64,000 nt of DNA from Apus apus (taxonomy: Eukaryota > Chordata > Aves > Apodiformes > Apodidae), in the NCBI RefSeq assembly GCF_020740795.1, contig NC_067285.1:18034001-18098000 (forward strand), written 5' to 3'. The position numbers and the translations under genes were made by a program. The stretch's first letter is position 1; the number at the start of each line of letters is the position of its first letter. Shown here in pieces: positions 37,601 to 49,800 of the stretch. A model generated the notes under the pieces. The model saw only the letters and a list, made by a program, of their open reading frames with translations. It was not told where the DNA came from and did not search any database.

Positions 37601-40255
37601 GTACAAAAGGTGAACCTAATGGAAATTCTTGTTGCTGAGATTTTAAGAAAATGCCCAGTGCCAGTACCTGAAGCACCCAGGAAAGAACCGCTACTTGGTC
37701 TTTAATTATTTAAAAAGCAGAAATATATTTGGATCTGCTATTTGGATTTTTTTTTTTGTGCTTATTGAGGGTAACCAAAGCTGTTTTTAGACAAGTTTTG
37801 CGTATATTCCAAATCTCAACTCAGAAGGCACTACTACATTTGTTTCCACAAACAAATAAAACAACTGAATCACTAGGGAGACTTACTGATCAGATGGGAA
37901 GATGAATGGTCACAAACCATGAGTGTCTGGACATTACCTGCAGTTGTGCCTTCGGAGTGACCAACATAGTATACATCCTCCTGTCCCGTTTTATTCATGA
38001 TGAAATACAGCTCTGCTGGAATATCGTATTTACCCATTTCATCGAAGCTACGGGGTAGAACCACAAAAAGTTATCAGACAATTTGGCTATCACAGTGCGA
38101 GTTACTGAATGTCAGCTTTGTTCATTGCACCAAGGAGAACCCACTGAAGATGAGGTTGCACACTTGGTCTGCTTTCTTGCTTGAGCTGGGGAAGGGGGTA
38201 GAGGGATGCAGCTGTCCTGCCAGGCTGCCTGATGCCCTGGGCTCTCTGAGGAGGAGGTGCCAGTTTTTCCTGTCAGCAGCAGCCCTTGGCAGACTGAATG
38301 TAATAAGTGCTTTCACCAGCATGGGTTACACAACACATTTCTGACTTGGTTGAATTCAGCTGTGAGAGACCAGAGACAAATCTGCTTAGCCTGTTCCAGC
38401 TGAGGTTCTTTATTTCCCTCTTACAGTACTGTCTCCCTTTTCCTCAGCATCCCATTTCATTTCCCAGTGTCTTAAATCTTTTCCCCAGCCAGTGCTCCTG
38501 ACTCTGAGTAGTAGTATGCATCCTTCTTTGTCTGGTTCTTTACTCTTCTTGGTTGGTTCTGATGCTTGTTTAGGTAAAAAGCATCAGGCTGAAGCTATCT
38601 GACTAGGGTAATTCCCCTCTACAGAGTACCTGAACTGCCAGAACTCTTTCTGGCAGGGCTGAAGGGTCTGGTGTTTCAAAGACCAGGTGTTCCCTCGACT
38701 GTTTCCCAACCAGACGTCATAGCCGGCATCTGCGAGGAGGAAGCCCAGGCTGTTGTTGGGCAGGTTAGAAATCCAATGGGTAGCATCTCCTAGAAAAGCG
38801 TGCTGTAGAAAGACTGCAGGCTTTTCGCCTGGAATAGATGAAATAATCCTTATATTGGAGCAGTAGTTAATATGTCTTTACGACTGCAGTGCAGAGTTTA
38901 CCTTGTGAGAGGTTTTAAATCTTTCCTTCTGCAAGAAGTTCCCAGGAGAACTATGCATAGATATTGGTCTGAGATACCTGAAGTATTTCTTCCATGCAAG
39001 CAGGGGTCATTTCATGACATTGCATAACTATTTCATTACAGGTGTGGAAAACGCCATTGCTTGTGCAAAGGGGAAAGAGCGGGCACCCATGCAGGAGCTG
39101 GCTCTCAGACATTCCTTATGTCCTGTAACTGTGTCCCACCTGTATTTTGGCTGTTCCTCCCAGCAGGAATTCTGAAAACACCAAGAATGTATCCATCCTC
39201 TGTGGTGACTTGATACTCCTCGCTGGGGTATCCATGATACCTGATCATTTCACTCTGTGGGAAGCCAAAAGAGAGTTAGTTAACATGTAAGTTGTTTAGT
39301 TTTGGAGGTGACCAAGCTAAGCAGTGTGGGTGTGGGCTGTTCTGTGATGATAGTGCAAGGGCCCCGGCCACAGGGACTGTTGCTGAGAATAAGCATTACA
39401 GGTTTTATAAGAAGATGCATCAGAGTCTTCTTCACACCCACTTAGGTGGTAACTGTCCGCTGTTTGACCTGCTATTACAAGACAAAGCAGAACTGTCCTG
39501 AGTGCCTTACCTTTTGGGCTGCTGAGCAATGCTGATGCAGATCATACCTTTCTGGAGAGGGAACGGGCAGCAGTATCTCTATAAGAAAATGCCTAATGCT
39601 GTGGGGTTTGGTCCATAATGATTCCTTTCTTGCCAAAGTGTGATTAGGCCAGCCCTGCAGGCAAGGCAAACAAGGGTGGAGCTCTTGTCTCTAGGGAGCT
39701 CATAGGAAGACCACACACACCTGATTTTGCATGTACTGTGAGGATTTCTTCAGTGCTTCAGAACAAGGGTTCTTGGGTTACTGTGTGCTGTGAGAATCTC
39801 CAGTCTGATGAAGAGGTTGAACCTCCCTTGCCACTGTGCGGAGCAGACAGATTGTGATGGAAGGAGAGGACTTGGCCTCCCTGGAGACTAGAGAGCAGCC
39901 TTTGCCTGCCTTGCAAAGGAATTCTTCTCTGGCAGCTCGGGCTGCTTGGATAGCAGCATCAAGGTTCCTTCTAGGCGAGTGCTCCCTACCACAGTGCTGG
40001 AGAGAACCCTTTGAAGGAGTCCTGCTTTTAGCCTCCTGACAGGGATTGTTAGTGATGGGGTGGTGGTAGAGGTGTGGGGAGAGACAATTTAGGAAGAAAG
40101 GGAGAGAAGGTGACCCAACTTACCACATTCATGAAGGATTCAGGGTTGCGGTTCTTGGTGTACTGGCTTTTGTCTGAAGTCAGAGTGGAGGATGTTGTGG
40201 ATCCTGCCGAGAAGGCAATTCCTTGGGAGCAGAGCAGCAGGAGGAGGCACCACAT
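31646..40255 (-). CDS. Acid lipase family gene 2 (LIPM-like), intact mosaic
   Basis: Secreted or lysosomal acid lipase family protein, alpha/beta hydrolase. Exons from 5' to 3': 40124-40255, 39140-39254, 38630-38828, 37938-38047, 36459-36595, 35584-35724, 34166-34237, 32845-32913 and 31646-31879. They sum to 1209 bases, an open frame of 402 residues, the usual family length. Signal peptide [18 protein letters not shown]. Exon 2 has [15 protein letters not shown]. Exon 4 has nucleophile Ser in GHSEG. Exon 9 has catalytic Asp in [12 protein letters not shown] and His in [11 protein letters not shown]. Oddities: the oxyanion loop reads QHAFLGD where the family has QHGLLGD, the Gln after the nucleophile is Glu, and exon 8 has YDYG in place of YDWG. 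Exons 8-9, the 3' half of exon 3 and exons 1-2 are near-identical to gene 1; exons 4-7 are clearly diverged. Confidence 0.9.
33401..34084. other. Stretch in lipase gene 2 intron absent from gene 1
   Basis: About 680 bases between exons 8 and 7 of gene 2 with no counterpart in gene 1, where the flanks meet near 11307. It has no repeat signature that I recognise. It is either an insertion in gene 2 or a deletion in gene 1. Confidence 0.6.
36022..36300 (-). mobile_element. CR1-type LINE fragment, 3' end
   Basis: Starts with atcatagaatcatagaggtt and continues with gggacctctgaagatcat, gagcagcctgtcccagtgct and accctaacagtaaagaag, all typical of the reverse complement of a CR1 tail. It lies in lipase gene 2 between exons 6 and 5. 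No counterpart was seen in gene 1, so it probably inserted after the two genes split. Confidence 0.9.
38627..38775. repeat. Short near-identical tract in lipase exon 3, gene 2 side
   Basis: Partner of 15771-15919. Both ends of the tract are abrupt: the match begins at the exon 3 donor and ends inside the exon, at the codons following the oxyanion loop. Confidence 0.8.
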
Positions 40256-40289
40256 CTTGGGGCTGTGTGAAAGAAGTCATGTAGGAGGA
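39041..40289. repeat. Near-identical tract over lipase exons 1-2, gene 2 side
   Basis: Partner of 16104-17352. The sequence before 39041 (38830-39040) and after 40289 shows no close match to the corresponding gene 1 sequence. Confidence 0.9.
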
Positions 40290-43200
40290 TTTGTGTTAGG
40301 AAGAGAGTGCTGTGGGATTCCAGAAGACCAAGTGGGGAGTCTCCTGAAGGTTTCCCAAGGCCTGTTCTACCAGGTTGCTCCAGAATTAGTAGGTTTTTGA
40401 GGCGGAACTGTCCACATTGTGTAGCAGGGAGTTTTGCAGTACAGGTGAAGAAAACTCCTGGAGCTGCCATATGTGAATATACCTGAGCACTCTTTAGGTG
40501 ACAAGGGATCTGTGGTTGGTAGACAGGGCCAGCTCCTGGCATGAGTCTAGCAGAAGCTTGTTAAAGAAACATGAGTACCTGAGATGACCGTGTCCCAGCT
40601 GTCTGCCTTTATTGGTCTCCACTTCTCTGCCAGCAGGAAAGGTGATAGGAAAAGAAAGCAGTTCCTTTTACCTGTCTCTTCAGTAATGATGTGAGAGAGG
40701 TTTGGTATAGTCTCTTTTTCCACCTGCCTTTTTCTGCTTTAGGATAAAATGCCATTCTTGGTGCTGGTCAGTGGTGTGCTCGGGTGAGGAATCAGTCAAT
40801 GAGTCTCATGAGGGGTTGTGAGAGACCAGAAGTGTTTCAGGGACTCTGGGAGGAGATGTAATGGGTTTAGGGGAACACACAGTTAACAATAGATCCTGAG
40901 ATTGCCTTTATGTTGTCAAGGGCCTGTCACCTTCATCTCTTAGAAATGACTAGTCATATTTCAAATCTTGTCTTGATCATGGGAAGATGAGACTTTTCCC
41001 TTTCCTGGGTTAACAGATGGTACCAGATTAGCTTCTCTGAATAGAAATTGCACAGTGTGGTGTATCTAGCACCAGTTTATGGCAACTCCACCTGTGGGAC
41101 TATAAGTTAAAACTCTGGAGAGCAAAAGCGATGCTGATACCTTATGCAACTTCTTGCCTACAAGAGAGCTGCAAGTAGGTAGGATAGGATTTTTCTTTCC
41201 AATCTGAACTCTGCAAAAAGGATTAATCCATGAGGCTTAGGACTGTGCTTACACATCTAACTCATTGTATGCAGTGCCTGCATATATGAGGAGAGAATGA
41301 GGGCTGTGAAGAAAAAGTAGCAGCCTGCAGGTGGATTCAGTCAGTTACTGAATAGACCTAACGGACAGATAATGCAATGTAAAGCTTCAGCTCCTGAAAT
41401 TTTCTTGCAAGATTGTCTCATTGGTAATGACTGGGGACATTAGTGCTCTTTTTGACTTGTTTCTTCTTCAGAAGAGGGCATGATTCTATGATCCTTGTAT
41501 GTGTGTTAGTTCACCTTTCTGACCATCCTGTAATAAACTTTTGGTGTCATTGGTAAGTATCTACCAAGCTCGGTACTGAGAAACAAGCCTGTAAGGTAAT
41601 GAGGTTCACACGATCTCCTGAGGACTGTTTGCTGGGGGAGGACTATTCAGTGGGGTTAGTGCCTTGCTGAGGGTGAGGGCAAGCCAACACAACTGTTGTA
41701 TATTCTGTGCCCAGTTGAGCAGTCAGCAAGAGTAATCCAGTGAACTAGTCAGTGTGTGTATATCTTCAAAGCAGCCACAGCATGTGTAGCCGGGCATCAG
41801 GGTTTGTGAAAGAATTCAGTAGGAGACCAGTGTCTAATATAATTTGCATTAGGAAGTTCAGCAGACTCAGGAAACAAGTCTTTCTGAAACTAGGTTCATT
41901 AGACATGAAGAATCCTGTTTTTTATGAACAGATGTTCCCATGCAGTCACTTGTTTCTGAAGCTTGTTTCTAGCATAAGACACCTGCTATGGTGAGACATA
42001 CTGCTCTATGAAATTTATTTGGACTTGGAAATGGAGCTACAGATCAAGAGAAAATAACAGAGTACTCCCTGGAAAGTAGTGGGGAAGATAACCTGGATCT
42101 TGCAGAGTGAGGGAGGGATAACCAAGAGATTTTTGCAATCTCTGAAGTTCCTTACAGGAGTTTTGACTTCTGATCTTCAATTCAACTTTTAAATTTGACT
42201 GACAAATTTAAAGAGGGTAAAGTTCATTAATCATCAGAGAGTTGGAATGAAGTTGCATTTGGAAACACCCAAAACTTTAAACTTGGCATCAAAACACACT
42301 CCATTCCATTCCCTTTGTGTATGAAATACTTCTTAATTTTTGTTGTTAGAACAGGAAGCCTCACGACTATATAATCATTCAACACAAGTCTTTTTTTGCT
42401 TTCTGCTGCTTTATGCTGTTCTAATGGGAGTAAAATATACCTCCCTCTCCCTGCAAGGGAAATCTTATTTGGGAAGAAAATCTTATTTGTGAAGAGAAAC
42501 TTGTGCTAATGTCTCAGCTTGTTTTCAAATCACTACTGAGACTAGTTGAGACAATGCAGAGGCTAAATTATTCCTCTTGTTAGAGCAAACTTTTTCTCAA
42601 TATACTCTATGATCACCTGGCTTTCCTGGCATGGCTCATAGACTTCCAGGTATTTGCCTTTTAAATCAGATACAGCGGGTTAAGTAATATCAATCTTGGC
42701 AGGCCATTGAGCCCTTAAGTTTGAGGAACAGAGACAGTTAAGAGATGTCAACAGTCATTTTTATCTCGTGAGATGAATTCATAGGAAACATTGGACATGG
42801 TAAACTGTCATAAAATAACATACTTGGAAGAAAAAGAAGGTCAGATAGAGAAATACCCTTGAAAGTTCTTTACTACTTTTAAGATTTAGTGAAACTAAGA
42901 TGCAAGCCCTTCAGAAATGCATCCATCTATCCTTGTACTTTAAGCAGTCTACAATTTATTTCATAGCAGCTTTGCAGACATACACACACCAAACCAGAAA
43001 AGCAACTGTGACTAAATGTGTATGAGAATCTGCTGCCTTCCTCACTAACAAAAGAATGTATCTACATTACACTGCAGGAGCGGAAGGCTCAGTTTACATA
43101 CAGTGTTACATTGTTGCAAGACTGGGACTTTCATTCCCATGTTCTCAGGCTGAAGAAAACAAGTAGAGGGAAATTAAATAGTTGCTCTTTTACTTACTTT

Positions 43201-43383
43201 TGTGCTGGTCAAGCTTGTCTTCTAACATGATCAAACAAGCACTTCTATGCAATAGGCTTACAGAACAGCGAGGCAAAAAACTCTCTATTCTGACAAGAAA
43301 ATGCTCAAAAGCAAAACTGCACACCTTTACAGAGACAGACAACAGAGAAAGAGACCATGAGTATGTATTCACAAGCAACTTAC
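40290..43383 (-). other. First intron of lipase gene 2
   Basis: About 3.1 kb between the probable untranslated exon and coding exon 1. I see no coding exon and no clear mobile element in it. Confidence 0.55.
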
Positions 43384-43475
43384 CTCTGCTTTGACTGCCT
43401 TGCTTGTGTCTTCTGCCGCAGTTCCTGGTCCGTCTCCTCTAGCAGACTGATTCACTGGCAGAAACCTGTGCCAAT
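43384..43475 (-). other. Probable 5' untranslated exon of lipase gene 2
   Basis: On the minus strand this resembles 19589-19680 closely (shared word gaactgcggcagaagacac) and ends in a GTAAGT donor at 43378-43383. It has no ATG. Conservation between paralogs whose flanking introns are diverged supports a functional first exon. The outer boundary is estimated. Confidence 0.55.
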
Positions 43476-46400
43476 AAAAGGAAGTCAAAACACAATGAGC
43501 ACTTCAGAGTAACAGCCATGAATGAAATGAGTTGGCAGCATGTATTGTAGAGCACATTTTAGCTCTGATGTGGCAATGCTTTAGAAGTGGGAAAATCTCT
43601 CTGATAAAAAAGTCTGGTTAAATTCACAAACCCAAAATGTATCATGAGTTTAAGAAGTACCTATAAAACAGTGGTTAGGATATCTAGCTGAGACCTGGGT
43701 GTTCCAGTTCCCTGAGGCTGTAGCAGACCTTGACAAGTACTGTTGCCCAACTGAGGGGTTGCTCTGAATGTAAGCTTTTAGGATGAAGAGGAGAAAGTGT
43801 CCAGCTTCTCTCAACATACTCTCAGGAACACAGTCTCTGCTATTGCGCGTTTTTTTTTTTCTTTCTTTTTTTTCTTTTTTTTTTTTTTTTTACTTCAAGT
43901 TTAACATTACATACAGGGTCCTAAGTCTGTTTTTTCACTCGGTGTCACGACTCATGAGACCCATCTTATTCTGCATTGAATTGTCATGGCTTCTGTAGGG
44001 TCTCTCTGGTGCCAAAGAAGGCTTGATCACATCATATAACCTTTCATAGAATCATATAATGGTTTAGGCTGGAACGGGCCTTAAAGATCATCTAGTTCCA
44101 ACACCCCTGCATGGGCAGGGACAACTCCCACTAGGCCCAGTTGCTCAAAGCCCCATCCAACCTGGCCTTGAACACTTTCAGGGATGGGGCATCCATAACT
44201 TCCTTGGACAACCTATTCCAGTGTCTCACCACCCTCACAACAAATAATTTCTTCCTAATATCTCATCTAAATATTTCCTATTTCAGTTTAAAACCATTAT
44301 GTTTTTTCCTATCACTACATTCCCTTGTAAACAGTCCCTCTCCAGCTTTCCTGTAGTCCCCCTTCAGGTACTGGAAGGCTGCTATATGGTCTCTCCAGAG
44401 CTTCCCTTCTCCAGGCTGAACAACCCCAACTCTCTGAGCCTGTCTCCCAGTGACGGACTAAGCAAGAGTTCTTGTTTCTCCCAAGCAATTTTCATTAACA
44501 CTAAAAACATAGTATCTTTGGAGATCTTTACCTAACTGCTGAATTTGCTATAGTCAGCCTGGAGGCTCAGTTCCTTGCTGAAATTGTCTTGATGGTCATG
44601 TGCAGAAGGACATGTTCTGTGTCCTTAGGCAACTAGGTTGCAAACGAAGTAGAATCCTCCTACGTGAGGACCAGACCTTACAGCCAGTTACTCGTAAGTG
44701 TCTTCAGAAGAACTTGTGTTTCACCATGGACTAGTGAGCTTTTAGAACACCAGATGAAAGGGTTGTATTTTTGGAAACACTGTTGCAAATAACGTGATGC
44801 CTGTGTATGGTGGGGGAAGGAAAGGAGTGGAATGAGAACAAGATGTCAGTGAAGCCACAGTAACAGTTCTACTTTACATGCAAAGTAGAAAATATTGTTT
44901 GGGATCGTGAAAAAGCTAATTTGACAATTCCTTGGTGAAAAGAGTAAGTTGGCTGCTCTGATGTCTCTAAGTGACAATGACTTTCACCAAACCATAAATT
45001 AATCACTTAGAAAGGCTTCTGCAACATGATGTCTAGCCCCTCCTCATGTCCCAGTGTGGGATCAACAGTTTCCATCATGTTCCCAACCAATGCTGCTTGC
45101 CTGACCTGTTTGTACTGATTTTCCAGGAAATGCAACACCCTGCCTCCCAGATTGCAAGATAGCTGCACAGCTGTAATGTCTTTCTTGGTGAGTCAAGGGA
45201 ATGTTCTCGCTTCTTTCAGGTATGTTGCTATTGCATCTCCTATCATAAGTATTGACAACTGATGAAGCAGGTCTCAAGTCCAAGTGTATTTCCCCTACAA
45301 GCAGTGAGTTAGTAGAAGGGCTGTCTGTCTGGAGGGTATTTGTCCACAGGAATTTGCATTAGGTGTAGGGAATGTCCTTGTCTGGAAGGAAACCGTTATA
45401 TTTGGATGAAGCACTACTTACATTTATGGAGCACAAGGAAACAGGATAGACTTCAGCAGTGTGCTCAGGAAGTGAAACAGGCCTGGCTTTTCTCTTGGAA
45501 GGGAAAGGGACAGAAGTAGCACAAGCCATAGTTAATTTGTTTGTCTAATGAACCATTTTGCAGAGTGAGACTGATTCTTTGATCGTATAGTGTCACCAGT
45601 GAACTGTCTCTGTGAAACAGCTGTACCTGGCCTGGTTAACATCCCAGATTTGGCCCATGTCAACATCTGATTCAAATGGAGAATGCATGTGTTACACTGA
45701 AAGGAAACCCCTAAATGCACTGTGTTCCTCTTCACAGTGAAGCTAATAGACTCTCACTCTGGTGGCACAGTGGCTCATACTGCTGTATTTAAATAGGATG
45801 TTAGTTTCTTCAGTACTGTTTTCAAAGCAGTCTTTCCCACTAATGGGTAAAGTGGTCTAAATACCCATGAGATGGAGATAATGGATTCTCTCTAGCAATG
45901 TTTGTGTACCTTTCATTTTAATGTTTAAAGCCAAAAGTGGCTTCTCAGAGCCATGATACTGCTTAGAACAGCTCAGCTCTGTGGTAGACAGCAGATTACA
46001 CATGAAATAGCAGGACATGTGAGGTTCCTGCTGGGATCAGAGTGTAACTTTGTATCAAAGTGTCCCACTGAAGTGCTGTTATTCGAAAGATGAAATCAGC
46101 TTCTTTGTCCCGTTGTAGAAAGTTCATGTACACAGACTTTGAGCGTGTTGTCAGCAGATTGAATCTGCCAAGATTTCTCTATCTCAGCGGACACCTTGAA
46201 CCCAATTTTCCTGTCTTCCAGGTACATGCTTGAACCATCAGACTGTCTGTTGTTTTCTGCTGGGTCTACCCTCCATGTGTCCCTTACTCTTCCTCATGAA
46301 AAATTAAATGTCAAATTAAGACAAACCATCTTTTTTTCCGGGAGTGTGGTTTTTTTAATGTGAACTTAGTTTTTACTTTCTGGTCATCTTCTCATCTAAT

Positions 46401-46880
46401 AACAAAATGAATCATATTTATATTATATTATATACATAACTGCTTGAATCTCTCTTGCTTTACACTATGCCTTTCAAGAACTGCCAGCCCAATAAACCGA
46501 GAAAAAATATGAAGAACAGAAAACTTCTTGAAGTCACTGGCCATATACGGAGAAAGTTAGTGCTTTCATTCCTGTTAAGGTCTAAACCAGAGAGCAGACT
46601 GCAAGAAAACCTTGTCTTCTGCTAGCAAAGTACTGTTATTGCAGAATCTAGGTTTTATCAGTTTAAAAGTGATTGTTGACCCACAAGGTTGCCAGAAAAT
46701 ATGAAGTGCACCATTAGGATGCAGAAGGCTTTGCAGTGATACATGGTGTGAAAATACCATCAAGAAGAAACCTTTATCTGACTCCAGCAGGAATCATGTG
46801 AGGCAAAATAAGGTTTTTTTCAGTGAAAGCAGGTGTCATTAAGTGAGGTATGGCTACTGGTTGTTAAGGATAGGGTAAGG
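43476..46880. other. Intergenic region between lipase genes 2 and 3
   Basis: About 3.4 kb with a T-rich tract near 43851-43891 and one CR1 fragment at 44046. It would contain the promoter of gene 2 and the 3' untranslated region of gene 3. No other gene was recognised, and the polyadenylation signal of gene 3 is not clear. Confidence 0.6.
44046..44450 (-). mobile_element. CR1-type LINE fragment, 3' end
   Basis: Starts catagaatcatataatggtt and includes gccttgaacactttcaggga, cagtgtctcaccaccctcac and a final ctctgagcctgtctcccagt, all CR1 tail words read as reverse complement. It is more complete than the fragment at 1411. Confidence 0.9.
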
Positions 46881-49800
46881 TTAAGGATACTTCTGCATCA
46901 GATCAATAATTTCATTGTACATGTGCAAAGGTGCATCTAGTCCCCAGATGAAATCCAAGTGTGTCCATTCAGGAATCCTCTTGTGATAGGTGAGCCTCTT
47001 AATTTGGGACAGTAAAATAGCTACATCCTTGGGATCTGCTAGCAAGTCTTGTCCCCCAGTCCACACTGCAGTTGGTATAGTCATATCTTCTACATTGTAC
47101 AGAGGAGGAGTAGCCTGAAAAACATGAAGCAGTACAGAAACGAATGTCCAGGAAAGCACAGCAAATATTAAACATGTATTTGGGACTTTCTTCTGTCACT
47201 GTTCAGAGTTGCCTAAACCAAGCCAGGAAGGAAGCATCTTTGCTTGCCATTTCTGTCTGTGTTTGCAGGGATGACCCAGCTGATAGCACAGCCAAAGGAA
47301 AATTGTCTCCTGAGTTGACAGAGTTAGTGCTGTGTCTTTGCCCTCTCAGCTAGGAATTCAGAGGACAGGAGCCCAGACCAAGAGAGAATACGCCAGAATG
47401 CCACTGGATAAACCTCCATTTTGGGTCTTTTGGAATTCTGGTCAGCCTGGTTAGCCACAGAAAACATATATGTTCTAGTTATAAAACACAACATGTCATA
47501 AGGGTGAAAAGGAGCAAGAAGTGACTTTGGTAGAAGGAGAGGGGAAGTAGCTTGGACTCCTCAATTTGGAAAATAGAGGCCAGAGCAGGGACAGGAGGCA
47601 GGCTTATACAGTCATGAATAGTAACACAGGAAGTAATTATGCCATTATTTCTCATAACACAAAATCTAGAGGGTATCCAGTGACTTTCTGGGGGCAAACC
47701 GATTCAACACAAACTCATAGGAAGTAGTGTTTCATGCAAGCCATCATTAAAACATGCAACTTAATGAAGGCTGTTGTAGAAAACTAAAGGGTAAGAGGGT
47801 CAAGAATGGGATTAGAGCCTTAGATGGAGGAGAGATCCCTCAGGAACTGCTTGAGGATTTCTGGCGGCCTGAGCCTACTAGGTAGCTTTTGGTGCTCTCC
47901 AGTTATGTGCTCCCTAACGTTGTTTCCCTGCTCTCTCATGCATTGGCAACTGTGTCAATCATGCTAGTAGACAAGATGTCTCTCTGGTCTGATTCACTGG
48001 AGGCAATCTTCTTTATCAAAATATATTTTCTAGCTTTCCCACCTTTACTTTCTCTAATTCCTATTGATAATTTAATTGAAAACATTTGAATACACTCTCT
48101 CTCTCATTATTGCCAGTAGGGCTTGCAACTTTTCTCTGCTGACTTCCAATCTGGGAAGTAGTGATACAGATGGTGGTAGTTAAATCCATCTATTTGTATT
48201 CTGAAAATGTGCCTTCTACTCTAACCTTGCTGCCTTCCTCTGTGCTTCTGTATAGTCCGAGGGTGATAATATTGTTTTACCAAACATACCTGTTGGTATT
48301 TTTCCATGTTCTTCTTCGAACTGCCCCAGTCATAAGCTTGAAACTTCCCTGAATGGGCCTCCTAAGATGATGAACAAGAGAAGAGTAATTACAAAGCTGT
48401 GATTCCGGAAGTGTATGGTTTCTTTTCCTGCTGAGCCTCTGAATCCAGTCTAAAGCCTCCACTAAATTTCTGCTAAGAGCTATGAAAGAGCCAACAGTAA
48501 ATTAGTTAAAAGTCTTGGTCAGGGAAAAGGAGTAAAATATTTTTATCAGAACCAAAAAAAATTACTGCTCCTGCAGGAAACCCCAGGGGTACTTTTGCAA
48601 GCAATTTTTTTCTAGTTTATTAAATTGCTATTAACAATTGCCTCTAGCAATTTCCCCTCACTGCTGCTGCATTGTCTTCATGTGACAGTCACATTACTAT
48701 CTCTCAGTTCTGTGAGTGGCTCCTTCACATGTTCTCTCTTCCCTCTTTGGTTTGAATAGAGAAGTCACTATTTCTAGTTCTTCTGTTTTACTCCTTGGCT
48801 TTGCCTGCAGCATGGGTTGTTATCACTGTGAGAGGCACCCTAATGGGACCTTAATGTTGAATATAAGGTGTCGGTTAACTGCTTTAATAGTAATAAGAGC
48901 AATGGCAATGAAGGCTTAAGGGTATTAATCCTGCATGTTTGTCCTTGCTAGTCTATGGCTAGATGTTGAATTGACCCTGATCCAATTTGCAGAGCTCCCC
49001 ACACTGTGCCTTTGTAACCCTTTTTCTTTACAGGCCTAGGCTGGTGTTACAAAAGCAACTTAATCAGATCTAATATTTTATGTATATTCACAGCCAAAGT
49101 GATGTTTGATTTTGAGTAAATGTCTGTGTAGATTTCACTCCAACACATTCATATGTTTACTGCATTGAAAAGTAGATTAACAGTCTTGCAAAATCACTGT
49201 GCTCACAACTGCTACCTGCTCTTCTCCAGAGCCTGCATCATGCCAGGAAATATGTCTTGCATGCTGCAGCTTCTGTGACGGTGCCTAGAGTTTACGAATT
49301 TTGCAAGTGTAAGCCCAAACACAGAAAGTTGTCTCCTACCAGCAGTACCACTGAAGATGTACTGTGACAGAGAATTGTACATTGTAAGTAGTGAGTTTAC
49401 TAAATAAGGGTATATTTCTTTATGGTTTTATTGCTGTCCATACACTGACAGCTTTGAAAGCAAGAGAGAAAATTACAGGGGCTTTTACTAGTAAAATCTG
49501 GTATTTTACAGAGCAGCCTGTATCTTGCTCATTGTTTGACTGAACACTGGAAACTGCAATGTTTTTTAAGGTAAGCTTTGTACAGAATCATAGACATCAT
49601 TTATAAAAGATAGATAAATACATCTTCATACACAGCTTCCAGCATATGTGTTTTTACACAAATACAGCATCTAATTTTTTGGCTTCAAATATACCTGTAT
49701 CACATAGGGTATCTCTATCCTGCTGGCAAAAGAAAGATCAATGAATAATAGTGTTTTGAATTGAGATTTCAATTTTAAGCTACTGGTTGAATGTGTTTCC

